From: an uncultured Pelagibacteraceae bacterium
Lineage (GTDB): Bacteria; Pseudomonadota; Alphaproteobacteria; Pelagibacterales; Pelagibacteraceae
DNA length: 64,000 bases
Direction: 5' to 3'
Assembly (NCBI GenBank): GCA_902622545.1
Contig: CACNQD010000002.1
Coordinates: 247,063 to 311,062 of the forward strand
In this document: positions 45,527 to 55,292 of the stretch, one piece after another
Position numbering within the stretch: position 1 is the first letter of the stretch
How the letters are laid out: every line of letters begins with the position of its first letter
Program-made: the position numbers and the translations under genes
Notes under the pieces: model-generated
Seen by the model: only the letters and a program-made list of their open reading frames with translations
What the model was told of the DNA's origin: nothing
Database searches by the model: none

Positions 45527-46761
45527 TGAGAATTTTGTATAATTTATTGATATTAATTATTATCGTCTTATCGCCTATAATAATTTTTTACCGAATTTTG
45601 AAAAAAAAAGAAGACCCAAATAGGTTTTTAGAAAAATTTAGTTTATTACAAAAAAAAAGGTTAAAAGGTAAATTAATATGGTTTCATTGTTCAAGTGTTG
45701 GAGAGCTTTTGAGTATAGTTCCTCTTGTAGAAAATTTAGAAAAAGAGCATGACATAAAAAACATTTTAATATCTACGTCTACATTAAGCTCCTCAAAAAT
45801 ATTTAATAAATTGAAATTTAAAAAAACATTTCATCAATTTTACCCAATAGATAATCCTTTCATAGTAAATAAATTTGTTAATTACTGGGATCCGAGTGCA
45901 GTTTTTTTTGTTGAGTCAGAAATTTGGCCAGAGATGTTAAAAACTTTAAAAAGAAAAAGAATTAAAGTTTTTCTTTTGAATGCAAGGATAAGTAAAAACT
46001 CTTTTAAAAGATGGAAATATTTTAAAAATAATGCAGTCAAAATATTCGGTTCCTTTGACCATATTTTTCCACAGAACAAAGAAACTTTTAATTATCTAAA
46101 ATATTTTAAAGTCAAAAAAATAAAAATGTTAGGTAATTTGAAATTCACCGAAACAGAAAAAGAAAAAAAAGACAAATATTCTCGAAAAAAATTTACTTCA
46201 AAGAAAGTTTTATGTGCAGCAAGTACTCATTATAATGAAGAAGAAATAATATCGAACATCCATTTAGATATAAGAAAAAAAGTGAATAATTTTTTAACAA
46301 TTATTATTCCTAGGCATATAGAAAGAATTCAGGAAATATTACAAGATTTAAATAATAAAAAACTTAAATATGTCCTACACAGCGAAAGTGGAGTAATAAA
46401 AGATGACACTGACGTATATTTAGTTGATACATACGGTGAAAGTAAAATGTTTTATGCATTAAGCAAAGTTGTTTTTCTTGGTGGATCTTTAGTTCCAAGA
46501 GGAGGTCAAAATCCTTTGGAGCCAGTTAGATATGGCTGTTTTATCACTCACGGTAAGTATACATTTAATTTTAACGAAATTTACAATTTGCTTCAAAAAA
46601 AAAAGTTATCATTTGAAGCTAAAGATTCCTCTCAATTAAAAAAGATAATAATAAATTTGTTAAAAAAAAAATCTAATAATAAAAAAGATATAAATAAATT
46701 AAAAAAAATTGGAAGTGATATACTTAAAAAACACTTTAATAAAATAAGAGTTTTGATTTAA
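45526..46761 (+). CDS. waaA: Kdo transferase
   Basis: Glycosyltransferase that adds 3-deoxy-D-manno-octulosonic acid to the lipid A precursor at the inner membrane. One N-terminal anchor helix is followed by the GT30 pattern IWFHCSSVGELLS, the FVESEIWPEML segment and the C-terminal LGGSLVPRGGQNPLEP motif. Length of 411 aa is typical. I chose ATG 45526 over the TTG one codon upstream; it overlaps the msbA stop by one base (TGATG). Whether it adds one or two Kdo units cannot be read. Confidence 0.94.
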   Translation: MRILYNLLILIIIVLSPIIIFYRILKKKEDPNRFLEKFSLLQKKRLKGKLIWFHCSSVGELLSIVPLVENLEKEHDIKNILISTSTLSSSKIFNKLKFKKTFHQFYPIDNPFIVNKFVNYWDPSAVFFVESEIWPEMLKTLKRKRIKVFLLNARISKNSFKRWKYFKNNAVKIFGSFDHIFPQNKETFNYLKYFKVKKIKMLGNLKFTETEKEKKDKYSRKKFTSKKVLCAASTHYNEEEIISNIHLDIRKKVNNFLTIIIPRHIERIQEILQDLNNKKLKYVLHSESGVIKDDTDVYLVDTYGESKMFYALSKVVFLGGSLVPRGGQNPLEPVRYGCFITHGKYTFNFNEIYNLLQKKKLSFEAKDSSQLKKIIINLLKKKSNNKKDINKLKKIGSDILKKHFNKIRVLI

Positions 46762-47691
46762 ATGAAACTTATAAAACCAAAGTTTTGGGATAAAGATAAT
46801 TTATCAATACAATCAATATTGCTTTATCCATTAACTTTTATAATTGACATCATCAATTTAATCACGTTTTTTAAAAAGCCAAAAAAGTATTCAAATATAA
46901 AAACTATATGTGTAGGAAATATATATATTGGTGGAACAGGAAAAACACCCTTAGTAGATTTTCTAGCGAAAAATTTAAATAAAAGATTAAAAACAGCTAT
47001 AATAAAAAAGAAATACAAAAGTCATTTAGACGAAAAAAAGTTGTTAGAAAAAGGTAATAAAGTTTATTTTAATAAAGATAGAGAAGTATCTTTGATACAA
47101 GCTATTAAAGAAAAATTTGAACTAGCAATTTTTGATGATGGATTACAAGATAAAAATATTCGATATGATTTAAGTATCGTATGTTTTAATTCATTTGTTT
47201 TTGCGGGTAATGAATTAAGATTGCCTTCTGGTCCGTTACGAGAAAGTATCAATAATTTGAGAAAATACGATGCTGTTTTTATAACCGGTAGACTTAAAAA
47301 TAAAGAATTCTTGAATAAAATTAAAAATATAAATCCAAATATCAGGATATTTAATGGTGAATATGAATCTACAAATTTTTATCGGTACAAAAAACACAAG
47401 TATTTAACTTTTAGTGGTATAGGAAATCCAAAAGGTTTTATAAGTACATTAAAGAAGTATGGCATTAAATATAAATCAAATATTATTTATCCTGATCATT
47501 ATGACTATTCTGATAATGAAATTAAAAATATAAAAAAAATAGCAAAAGAAAAAAATTTAAAAATACTAACAACAGAAAAAGATTTTAACAGAATACCAAA
47601 TAAATTAAAAAAAAATATAAACTTCATAAAAATAAATCTTAAAATAAAAAAATTTAAAGAATTTAAAAAATTTATATTTAAATATTTATGA
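46762..47691 (+). CDS. lpxK: Tetraacyldisaccharide 4'-kinase
   Basis: Phosphorylates the 4' position of the lipid A disaccharide. The P-loop GNIYIGGTGKTPLVDFL is clear, as is the downstream AIFDDGLQDKNI segment of the family. An N-terminal membrane helix (about 17-36) anchors it. The C-terminal part includes the DHYDYSDNEIKNI stretch. Length of 309 aa is normal. It starts immediately after the waaA stop and overlaps lpxL by 4 bp. Confidence 0.94.
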   Translation: MKLIKPKFWDKDNLSIQSILLYPLTFIIDIINLITFFKKPKKYSNIKTICVGNIYIGGTGKTPLVDFLAKNLNKRLKTAIIKKKYKSHLDEKKLLEKGNKVYFNKDREVSLIQAIKEKFELAIFDDGLQDKNIRYDLSIVCFNSFVFAGNELRLPSGPLRESINNLRKYDAVFITGRLKNKEFLNKIKNINPNIRIFNGEYESTNFYRYKKHKYLTFSGIGNPKGFISTLKKYGIKYKSNIIYPDHYDYSDNEIKNIKKIAKEKNLKILTTEKDFNRIPNKLKKNINFIKINLKIKKFKEFKKFIFKYL

Positions 47692-48551
47692 AAAACATAA
47701 AGTATTTTTGTCAATTTTTGATTATATTTTTGTTATTTTTAATATTTAGACTTTTTGGATATAAAATAGCATCTAATCTCGGGTATTTAATTGGAAAAAA
47801 TATAGGACCAAAATTTAGACCAAAAAAACTTATTATTAATAATATTAAAAATTTTAAACCCTCTATTAAAGATGGAGAAGTTGAAACTATAACAAAAGAA
47901 ATGTGGGGTAACTACGGAAGAATTTTAGCTGAATATCCTTATATCCCTAATTTTAGAAAAGGTAAATTAAATGATTATTTAAAAATTGAAGGAAAAAAAA
48001 ATTTAGAAAAAATTAAAAGAAGTGGCAAACCAACTATATTTATTTCGGGTCATTTTAATAATTTTGAACTGATGGCAATGATAATAGAAAGGGAAGGAAT
48101 TGACCTTTCAGCTGTTTACAGGCCTTTAAATAATAAATATTTAAATGTGATTATGGAGTACATAAGGAAAAATTATATTTGCAAAAATCAAATTAAAAAA
48201 GGTTTGAAAGGTTTAAGGGAGGCATTAAAATATTTTAAAAATGGGAAGAGTTTAGCAATTATGATAGATCAAAGAGTGTCAGAAGGAATTAAAAGCAAGT
48301 TATTTGGTAAAAGTGCAATGACAACAACCATACCAGCTCAATTTGTTAAGAAATTCGGTTGTTTTGTTCAACCGGTGTATATTCAAAGAATTGATGGGAT
48401 TTATTTTAAAGTTATTTTCGACGAGTATATCGAATTTGATAAAGATCAAAATATTGAAATTATAACCACTAAGCTAAATCACTGGTTAGAAGAAAAAATT
48501 ATTAAAAACCCAGATCAATGGATTTGGTCTCACAATCGATGGAAAATTTAA
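47688..48551 (+). CDS. lpxL: Lipid A lauroyl/late acyltransferase (LpxL/HtrB family)
   Basis: Adds a secondary acyl chain to Kdo-lipid A. The HX4(D/E)-like acyltransferase motif is visible in the FISGHFNNFELMAM region. The VYRPLNNKY and IMIDQRVSEGI segments are also characteristic, and a membrane helix sits at the N-terminus. Length of 287 aa is normal. Position after lpxK and waaA supports the role. Which late acyltransferase (LpxL or LpxM type) it is cannot be decided. Confidence 0.9.
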   Translation: MKNIKYFCQFLIIFLLFLIFRLFGYKIASNLGYLIGKNIGPKFRPKKLIINNIKNFKPSIKDGEVETITKEMWGNYGRILAEYPYIPNFRKGKLNDYLKIEGKKNLEKIKRSGKPTIFISGHFNNFELMAMIIEREGIDLSAVYRPLNNKYLNVIMEYIRKNYICKNQIKKGLKGLREALKYFKNGKSLAIMIDQRVSEGIKSKLFGKSAMTTTIPAQFVKKFGCFVQPVYIQRIDGIYFKVIFDEYIEFDKDQNIEIITTKLNHWLEEKIIKNPDQWIWSHNRWKI

Positions 48552-48743
48552 TTATTTTAGTTTTTCTCTTTTTGATTGAGCCTCAATAAATGAATAATAA
48601 GCTTCTTGAAGATCTACATTCCAATAATTTAGATCTTTTAACATAATTTTTTTGTTTGATACTGCGCAAATCACATGGTCACCTGGATCGAGTATTTCGT
48701 AATTATTAGGTAGATATTTTAATTTTGCTAATTTATTTTTCAT
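48552..48743 (-). CDS. DUF2093 small protein
   Basis: 63-aa protein matching the alphaproteobacterial DUF2093 pattern: LKYLPNNYEILDPGDHVICAVSNK followed by LKDLNYWNVDLQEAYYS. The D-P-G-D-H-V-x-C-A-V core and the Y-W-x-V-x-x-Q-E-A-Y core are the recognizable parts. Function unknown; a zinc-ribbon-like role is possible since only one cysteine is visible here, so that idea is weak. It sits on the minus strand between lpxL (adjacent end) and the divergent purD (24 bp away). It is not a shadow of either. Confidence 0.8.
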   Translation of the reverse strand: MKNKLAKLKYLPNNYEILDPGDHVICAVSNKKIMLKDLNYWNVDLQEAYYSFIEAQSKREKLK

Positions 48744-48767
48744 TTTTTAAGTTATAAATTAATATAA

Positions 48768-50033
48768 ATGATTGTTGGAATTATTGGAAGTGGTGGAAGA
48801 GAGCATGCTATTTGCTGTAAAATTAAAGAGTCATCAAAAACTAGTAAAATATTTTGTATTCCTGGTAATGCTGGAACAAGTAATATCGCAGAAAATATAA
48901 ATTTAAATATTAACGATTTTAAATCTATTAAAGATTTTTGTTTAAAGAATGAAGTTGAGCTTTTGATTATCGGGCCTGAGCAACCTTTAGTAGATGGGAT
49001 AGTTGACTATTTTACGGATACAAAGATAAAAGTTTTTGGTCCTAATAAAATTGCATCACAGTTAGAGGGCTCAAAGATTTTCACAAAAAAAATTTGTAAA
49101 AAATATAATATTCCAACTGCAAATTTCGAAATATTTGAAAATATAGATGACACGATTGAATTTTTGAGTAACGCAGAATATCCGATGGTAATTAAAGCAG
49201 ATGGGTTGGCTGCAGGCAAAGGCGTCTATATTTGTAAAAATTACAATGACAGTTTAGTTGCTGCTAAAGAAATTTTTGGTGGTAAATTTGGTGATGCTAA
49301 AAATTTATTAGTTGAGGAATTTCTTGCTGGTGAAGAAATGAGTTACTTTATAATTTGTGATGGCAAAAACTACAAATTTATTGGTACTGCTCAAGATCAT
49401 AAAAGAATTGGTGAGGGAGATACAGGTAAAAATACTGGAGGTATGGGTTGTTATTCTCCATCAAGATTATTTAGTCCTGAATTAGAAAAAAAAATTAATA
49501 CAAAAATTATTGAACCAACTTTAAAAGCAATAAAAGAATTGGGTACGATATACAGAGGTTTTTTATATGTAGGATTGATGATAAAAGACCAGAATCCATA
49601 TCTTGTAGAATTTAATGTGAGAATGGGTGACCCAGAATGTCAAACAATTCTTCCATTATTAAATGATGATTTAGTTGAAATTTTTATTAATTGTTGTTTG
49701 GGTAAATTAACAAAGGAGAAAATTATATTAAGTGAAAAAAAAAGTATTTGCATTGTGCTCTGTTCAAAAGGATATCCAGATAATTTTAAGAGAAATGTTA
49801 GTATTAAAGGATTAAACAATTTACTATTAAAAAAGAATGAGTATATATTTCACGCAGGAACAAAATTTGAAAATAACAAAATATTGGCTTCTGGTGGGAG
49901 AGTTTTAAATTTTGTTTCTGTATCAAATAATTTTAAGACTTCCAGGGAAGATTTAATTAAAATAATAGGTGATTTAAAATGGGATAATGGTTTTTTTAGA
50001 AGAGATATTGGCTACAAAGTTATAGATTTATGA
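48768..50033 (+). CDS. purD: Phosphoribosylamine-glycine ligase
   Basis: ATP-grasp enzyme that joins phosphoribosylamine and glycine, the second step of purine synthesis. Family pieces: IGSGGREHAIC (start), the FGPNKIASQLEGSK segment, the ADGLAAGKGVYI ATP loop and the signature FNVRMGDPECQTILPLL. Length of 421 aa is normal. It is divergent from the DUF2093 gene and overlaps rsmD by 4 bp. Confidence 0.97.
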   Translation: MIVGIIGSGGREHAICCKIKESSKTSKIFCIPGNAGTSNIAENINLNINDFKSIKDFCLKNEVELLIIGPEQPLVDGIVDYFTDTKIKVFGPNKIASQLEGSKIFTKKICKKYNIPTANFEIFENIDDTIEFLSNAEYPMVIKADGLAAGKGVYICKNYNDSLVAAKEIFGGKFGDAKNLLVEEFLAGEEMSYFIICDGKNYKFIGTAQDHKRIGEGDTGKNTGGMGCYSPSRLFSPELEKKINTKIIEPTLKAIKELGTIYRGFLYVGLMIKDQNPYLVEFNVRMGDPECQTILPLLNDDLVEIFINCCLGKLTKEKIILSEKKSICIVLCSKGYPDNFKRNVSIKGLNNLLLKKNEYIFHAGTKFENNKILASGGRVLNFVSVSNNFKTSREDLIKIIGDLKWDNGFFRRDIGYKVIDL

Positions 50034-50593
50034 GAATAATTGCAGGTAATTTTAAGGGAAAAAAGCTATTAACTCCTAATGATAAATTTACAAGACCTTT
50101 GCGCGATGTCGTTAAAGAGTCGATATTTAACATTTTACAACACTCAAAAATATTAAAAATAAATTTAATTAATTCAAATGTTTTAGATCTTTTTTCTGGT
50201 GTTGGAACATTTGGTTTAGAGTGTCTTTCAAGAAATTCAAAACATGTTACCTTTTTTGAAAATCATTTTCCAGCTTTAAAAATGTTAAAAAAAAATATTA
50301 AAAATCTAAATTGTTCTACAAAATCTAAAATTGTTGAAAGAGATATTTTCAGTTTAAATAAGTTGAATTTAGTTCTAGAAAATTACGAATTAATTTTTTT
50401 GGATCCGCCTTTTAAAGAACTAAGAATTCGAATTTTATTAAATATTATTCAAAACAAAAAAATTTTGAAAAAAAATGGGGTCATCTTAATACACAGAGAA
50501 AGCAAAACTTTAGATGAGTTGCCAGATAATTTTACTGTACTCTTCACAAAAAAATATGGTAGATCAAAAATATTATTTGGGAAATTCGATTAA
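50030..50593 (+). CDS. rsmD: 16S rRNA (guanine-966-N2)-methyltransferase
   Basis: SAM-dependent enzyme methylating G966 of 16S rRNA. It starts with RIIAGNFKGKKL, typical of RsmD. The SAM motif is VLDLFSGVGTFGLECL and the catalytic motif is FLDPPFKE. Length of 187 aa is usual. It follows purD with a 4-bp overlap and ends with a 4-bp overlap with the convergent pgi. Confidence 0.95.
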   Translation: MRIIAGNFKGKKLLTPNDKFTRPLRDVVKESIFNILQHSKILKINLINSNVLDLFSGVGTFGLECLSRNSKHVTFFENHFPALKMLKKNIKNLNCSTKSKIVERDIFSLNKLNLVLENYELIFLDPPFKELRIRILLNIIQNKKILKKNGVILIHRESKTLDELPDNFTVLFTKKYGRSKILFGKFD

Positions 50594-51753
50594 AGTAATA
50601 TTCTTTTAGTCTCGTTTTTTATCAATTCTACAGCTGGTTGATCAAATGGATTGAGGTTCATCATTTGTCCTAAAAGTATAGTTTCTAGCATAAAAAAGGT
50701 AAATAATTCGCCTAGTGATTCCTCGTTTTTTTTTAAAACTTCGAAACTTCTATAAGGTATTTTTTTATGATTAAAAACTTTTTTTGTGGCTTCCTTTTGA
50801 GCTGATTTTATAGATTGAAGATTATGTTTTTTTAAATAACTAAAATTGCCATATATTTTTTTACAATTAATATTAGGTGATTTTTGATTTATTACATCAA
50901 AGAAAGTAAAAAAACAATTTTTATTACCATCTAAATAAAGTTGCATTAAACTATGATTGTCTTTAGGCATATCAGAGATAATAGGTAAAACACCATTTGA
51001 ATTTTTTCCCAAACTTTCCGCAACTAGTTGTTGATACCATCTAAAAAGGTTGTTTGAACTCTCATCATAATTGAGAATTATTGAATTTGTTTTTTTTTTC
51101 TTTATCAAATCGTAAAGTGTACTTACATTAATCAACAGGTTTTTTTTAAAACTTTGATTTAAAATTAGATTATCAAACTTTTTAAAATTATTGCTATCAA
51201 ATCCCATTAATTCTGCAGGTAACATTCCAACTTCTGATAGTACAGAGTATCTTCCACCAATAAAGTTTTTGTGTTCTATAATTTCAGCTTTCAATCTTGA
51301 AGCTAGATTTCTTAAGTAATTATTTTTGTTTTCAGTTATAAATAATTTATTTTTAGTAGAAAAAATATTTTCATTTACAATAGTTTCTAATGTATTGCCA
51401 GATTTAGAAATTATTATATTAAATGTTTTTTGTTTTGTTTTTATTTTTTTATTACTTAAATCAAGATTATCAAAAAATATAAATTTTTTCTTAATTTTGT
51501 GTTTCATAAAATCATAAATTGCTTGTGATCCTAAAGAAGACCCCCCCATGCCATAAATTTGAAAAATTTTATATTTTTTATATTTTGCCAATTGTTTTTT
51601 GCTAAAAGAGTATGAAAAAGATTTTGTAAAACTTTTGATCAAGTTATTTTCATTATTACGTCTTTCAATTAAATTTTTATAAAGAAATTTTAATTTTTTT
51701 GAAATAATCCTTTTTTTTTGGAAATTTTGATAACTAATATTTTTTGAAAACAT
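50590..51753 (-). CDS. pgi: Glucose-6-phosphate isomerase, short form
   Basis: Interconverts glucose 6-phosphate and fructose 6-phosphate. SIS-type domains are visible, with GMGGSSLGSQAIYDFM near residue 69 and the serine-rich IISKSGNTLETIVN loop, the IGGRYSVLSEVGMLPAELMG segment and the C-terminal NPFDQPAVELIKNETK. At 387 aa it is shorter than the 450-550 aa usual enzymes. All the recognized motifs are present, so shortening seems to be in peripheral parts. It ends the six-gene minus-strand operon starting at 57027. Confidence 0.9.
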   Translation of the reverse strand: MFSKNISYQNFQKKRIISKKLKFLYKNLIERRNNENNLIKSFTKSFSYSFSKKQLAKYKKYKIFQIYGMGGSSLGSQAIYDFMKHKIKKKFIFFDNLDLSNKKIKTKQKTFNIIISKSGNTLETIVNENIFSTKNKLFITENKNNYLRNLASRLKAEIIEHKNFIGGRYSVLSEVGMLPAELMGFDSNNFKKFDNLILNQSFKKNLLINVSTLYDLIKKKKTNSIILNYDESSNNLFRWYQQLVAESLGKNSNGVLPIISDMPKDNHSLMQLYLDGNKNCFFTFFDVINQKSPNINCKKIYGNFSYLKKHNLQSIKSAQKEATKKVFNHKKIPYRSFEVLKKNEESLGELFTFFMLETILLGQMMNLNPFDQPAVELIKNETKRILL

Positions 51754-51756
51754 TGC

Positions 51757-52080
51757 TTATTTTTTAATTTGATCAAGTACAAATTCTTCTGTTGATGAGT
51801 TATCAGATAAACTTTCGACTTTATCCTCTGAAATTTCATTGGATTTTATTGATGACATTATGTCCTCTATTTCAGTTTCAATTGTTTCTTCTCTAGTCAT
51901 TTGCACAGGATCTTCTGGCTCTGGAAGTTTTTTAAAATCTGGAGGTACAACCAAAGGATTTTTTTTAATTACTAAAAACTCGTCACTTGATTCGTATTTT
52001 TTACCTGATAAAGCATCCTTAACTGTTTGACACGAATAAAGAGAAATTAATAAAATTAATAGTAATAAGTTCTTAATCAT
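51757..52080 (-). CDS. Small outer-membrane lipoprotein, DUF3035-like
   Basis: 107-aa lipoprotein. I chose ATG 52080, which gives a lipoprotein signal (hydrophobic stretch then SLYSC, so the lipidated Cys would be residue 17). The core with SSDEFLVIKKNPLVVPPDFKKLP resembles the DUF3035 group found in Alphaproteobacteria; some members are reported as BAM-complex subunits (BamF), so that role is only a possibility. The last third is acidic and low in complexity. It starts 8 bp inside the end of lspA, the signal peptidase that would mature it. Confidence 0.7.
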   Translation of the reverse strand: MIKNLLLLILLISLYSCQTVKDALSGKKYESSDEFLVIKKNPLVVPPDFKKLPEPEDPVQMTREETIETEIEDIMSSIKSNEISEDKVESLSDNSSTEEFVLDQIKK

Positions 52081-52561
52081 TACTTCTATTTTTAAAAAAA
52101 AATTCATCTAAAATAAGGCATATAACCCCTAAAGAAATAAATATGTCTGCAGGGTTAAAAATAAACCAGTGAAAATCTCCTATATGGAAATCAATAAAGT
52201 CTGGCACTGCATTGTATACAAATCTATCAAATAAATTTCCTAATGAACCCCCTAGTATTATCAAAAAAAAATATTTTCTAGCATCATGTAATTTAAATAA
52301 TATATAGATTATTAAAATATTAATTAACACAATTAAAAAAGTTATAGTATTATAAATCGTAAGGCTTTCAAATGAAAGTAACCCAAACGCAATTCCTTCA
52401 TTCCATATTAAATAAATATTTAAAAAAGATGTTAAAAATATTTGTTGGTTACTAATATCTTCGTAAAGATTTATTACATATAGTTTAGATAATCTATCTA
52501 TTAAAAAAATAATAGTTACAATAAATAAATTTAATAAAAATATTTTATTTTTTTTTTCCAT
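52073..52561 (-). CDS. lspA: Lipoprotein signal peptidase
   Basis: Aspartyl protease that cuts prolipoproteins after Lgt has acted. It has four membrane helices. Catalytic aspartates appear in the GGSLGNLFDRFVYNAVPDFIDF region and in FNPADIFI. I chose ATG 52561 (MEKKNKIFLL) rather than the longer in-frame extension to 52630. It overlaps the ileS end by 17 bp; the ileS-lspA pairing is very widely conserved. Length is 162 aa. Confidence 0.95.
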   Translation of the reverse strand: MEKKNKIFLLNLFIVTIIFLIDRLSKLYVINLYEDISNQQIFLTSFLNIYLIWNEGIAFGLLSFESLTIYNTITFLIVLINILIIYILFKLHDARKYFFLIILGGSLGNLFDRFVYNAVPDFIDFHIGDFHWFIFNPADIFISLGVICLILDEFFFKNRSND

Positions 52562-55292
52562 CAAAACCACAATTATGTCTCGTACATTTTTTTTCAAAAA
52601 TTTTCCAACAAATAGGACATTTTTCGCCAATAGCTTTTTTTGTTATTACATTCGTGTTTGCTTTAATATCTTGATTTAATTTTAACTCTGCATTCGAGGT
52701 AATGCAGATTTCAGCAAAATCATAGTCTTTTAAAAGATCATATTTTTCTTTATTGAGTTCAATTATTATTTCAGCTTCTAAGCTAGAACCAATTAGTTTA
52801 TCGGCTCTTTTAAGTTCTATACTTGAATTAGCAATCTCTCTTACATTTAATATTTCTCTCCATTTTTTAGCAAGATTTTCGTTTTTCCAATTCTCTGGAA
52901 TTGTTACAAACTTTTCTAAATGAATGCTTTCATTTAATTTTTTATTTATCAATTTGAAAATTTCTTCCGTAGTGAAAGATAGAATGGGAGCAAACCATTT
53001 GAGAAGGCAATCGAGAAGCACATTTAATATTTGCAAACAATCTTTTCTTCTCTTCGATTTTAAATCATCACAATACAAAGAGTCTTTTCTTATATCAAAA
53101 TAGAAGGAAGATAGGTCGACTGTGCAAAAATTTAATAAATCTTTATAAAGCAAATGAAAATTATAAGATTTAAAATTTTTTTGGTAATTATTATTTAACA
53201 AATAAATTTTATGCAACATCAGCTTATCAAGTTCGCACAGTTCATCATAATTTATCTTATTGAAATCATTTTCTGAAAATTCATCTCTTAAATTTCCAAG
53301 AATATATCTAAAAGTGTTTCTTATCTTTCTGTATGCGTCTGCATGCTGCTCTAAAATTGTATAATCTATTCTCAGATCCTCTGAATAATTAGAAGCTGCA
53401 ACCCAAATTCTTAAAATATCAGCACCATATTTTTTTAAGATATCATCAGGTGAAATAACATTACCTAATGACTTGGACATTTTAAGTCCTTTTCCATCTA
53501 CAACAAATCCATGCGATAAAATTGTCTCAAATGGTGCCTCTCCTCTAGTTCCACAAGATTGTAGAAGTGAGGAATGAAACCAGCCTCGATGTTGATCTGA
53601 CCCTTCTAAGTACATAGAAGCAGGCCATTTAAGATCTTTTCTAGTTTCTAAAACAAAAGAGTGAGTAGAACCGCTATCAAACCACACCTCTACAATGTCT
53701 GACAGTTTTGTAAAATTTTCTGCTTTGTATTTTTTTCCAAGAAATTTTTGAGCATCGTCCTTAAACCAGCAGTCTGAACCCTCTTTCTCGTAAATTTTTG
53801 CAATATTTTCAAAAACTTCATCATCAACCAAAACCTTTCCATCTTTTTTATTCATAAATATTGGTAGAGGGACACCCCAAACTCTTTGCCTTGAAACACA
53901 CCAATCTGGCCTGGTCTCAATCATAGACTTCAATCTCTCTTTACCTTTTTCAGGATAAAAAACTGTTTTATTTATTGCTTTAAGCGCTTTGTCTCTCAGA
54001 CCATGACTTTCCATTGAGATAAACCATTGTGGGGTTGCTCTGTGAACTAAAGGCGCTTTGGATCTCCAAGAGTGGGGGTATGAATGATTTAATTTACCAT
54101 TGAATACCAATTTTTTTTCTTTTTTGAGTTTTTCTATAACAATTGCATTAGCTTTAAAAATGTGTGTACCCTCAAATAAAGGGATGTTGTTAGTATATTT
54201 ACCATCATCATCAACTGTCTCTAAAGCTTTAATGCCATTATTTAAGCATAAATTAAAATCATCTGGACCGTGACTTGGCGCACAATGAACAATACCTGTT
54301 CCTTGATCAGTTGTAACAAATCTAGCCTCTAACATTGGAACATTATAATCATAACCAAGATTATGAAATGGATGTGAACAGATTGTTCCTTCAAAATCAT
54401 TTCCTAAAAATTCAGAAATTATTTGAAATTTTTCGATTTTACACTCATCCACAAATGAGTTTAATAAATCTTTCGCAACTATTAACTTTTTATTTTTAAA
54501 ATCAGACTCACTAGTAACCTCTAATATTAAATATTTAAGACTTTTATTATAAGCCAAAGCTTTATTTGCAGGAATTGTCCAAGGTGTGGTAGTCCAAATA
54601 ATTACTTCACATTCTAATAGATTTTTATTTTTTGAATTTTTAACTGGGAAAGAGGTATATATGGTATCTGATGTATGATCTAAATATTCAACTTCCGCAT
54701 CTGCTAATGCTGTTTTTTCGACAGTAGACCAAAGAACTGGTTTATAGCCTCTGTACAAACTCCCTTCTTTTAAAAACTTTCCTAATTCTCTCACTATTTG
54801 AGCCTCAGCATCGAAGCTCATTGTCGAGTAATAATTATTCCAGTCACCAATTACCCCTAATCTTTGAAATTGATCTTTATGTATTTCAATCCATTTTTCC
54901 GCAAACTCTCGACACTCTTTTCTAAATTCAACTACCGGGACATCGTTTTTATTTTTTTTATTCTTTTTATACTGCTCTTCAATTTTCCATTCTATCGGTA
55001 AACCATGACAATCCCATCCTGGTACATAAACTGAATCTTGACCACTCATTTGATGAAATTTTGTTACAATATCTTTTAAAATCTTATTGAGAGCTGTTCC
55101 CATATGAATATTTCCATTAGCGTAAGGGGGGCCATCATGTAAAACAAATTTTTTTTGACCTTTGCTTTTATCTCTTAATTGCTTGTAAAGATTAATATTG
55201 GTCCAATACTTAATTAAATCTGGTTCTTTAACTGGAAGATTTGCTTTCATTGAGAAAGCTGTTTTTGGTAAATTTATTTGTTCTTTGCTCAT
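52545..55292 (-). CDS. ileS: Isoleucyl-tRNA synthetase
   Basis: Charges tRNA-Ile, and edits misactivated valine. The HIGH motif appears as GNIHMGTALNK in the DGPPYANGNIHMG segment, and KMSKS as GLKMSKSLGNV. The editing domain (CP1) is seen between them with TTTPWTIPANKALAY. The C-terminus ends with a zinc site, CPICWKIFEKKCTRHNC. Length of 915 aa is typical of the bacterial form. Its start shares a base with the end of ribF. Confidence 0.98.
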   Translation of the reverse strand: MSKEQINLPKTAFSMKANLPVKEPDLIKYWTNINLYKQLRDKSKGQKKFVLHDGPPYANGNIHMGTALNKILKDIVTKFHQMSGQDSVYVPGWDCHGLPIEWKIEEQYKKNKKNKNDVPVVEFRKECREFAEKWIEIHKDQFQRLGVIGDWNNYYSTMSFDAEAQIVRELGKFLKEGSLYRGYKPVLWSTVEKTALADAEVEYLDHTSDTIYTSFPVKNSKNKNLLECEVIIWTTTPWTIPANKALAYNKSLKYLILEVTSESDFKNKKLIVAKDLLNSFVDECKIEKFQIISEFLGNDFEGTICSHPFHNLGYDYNVPMLEARFVTTDQGTGIVHCAPSHGPDDFNLCLNNGIKALETVDDDGKYTNNIPLFEGTHIFKANAIVIEKLKKEKKLVFNGKLNHSYPHSWRSKAPLVHRATPQWFISMESHGLRDKALKAINKTVFYPEKGKERLKSMIETRPDWCVSRQRVWGVPLPIFMNKKDGKVLVDDEVFENIAKIYEKEGSDCWFKDDAQKFLGKKYKAENFTKLSDIVEVWFDSGSTHSFVLETRKDLKWPASMYLEGSDQHRGWFHSSLLQSCGTRGEAPFETILSHGFVVDGKGLKMSKSLGNVISPDDILKKYGADILRIWVAASNYSEDLRIDYTILEQHADAYRKIRNTFRYILGNLRDEFSENDFNKINYDELCELDKLMLHKIYLLNNNYQKNFKSYNFHLLYKDLLNFCTVDLSSFYFDIRKDSLYCDDLKSKRRKDCLQILNVLLDCLLKWFAPILSFTTEEIFKLINKKLNESIHLEKFVTIPENWKNENLAKKWREILNVREIANSSIELKRADKLIGSSLEAEIIIELNKEKYDLLKDYDFAEICITSNAELKLNQDIKANTNVITKKAIGEKCPICWKIFEKKCTRHNCGFDGKKK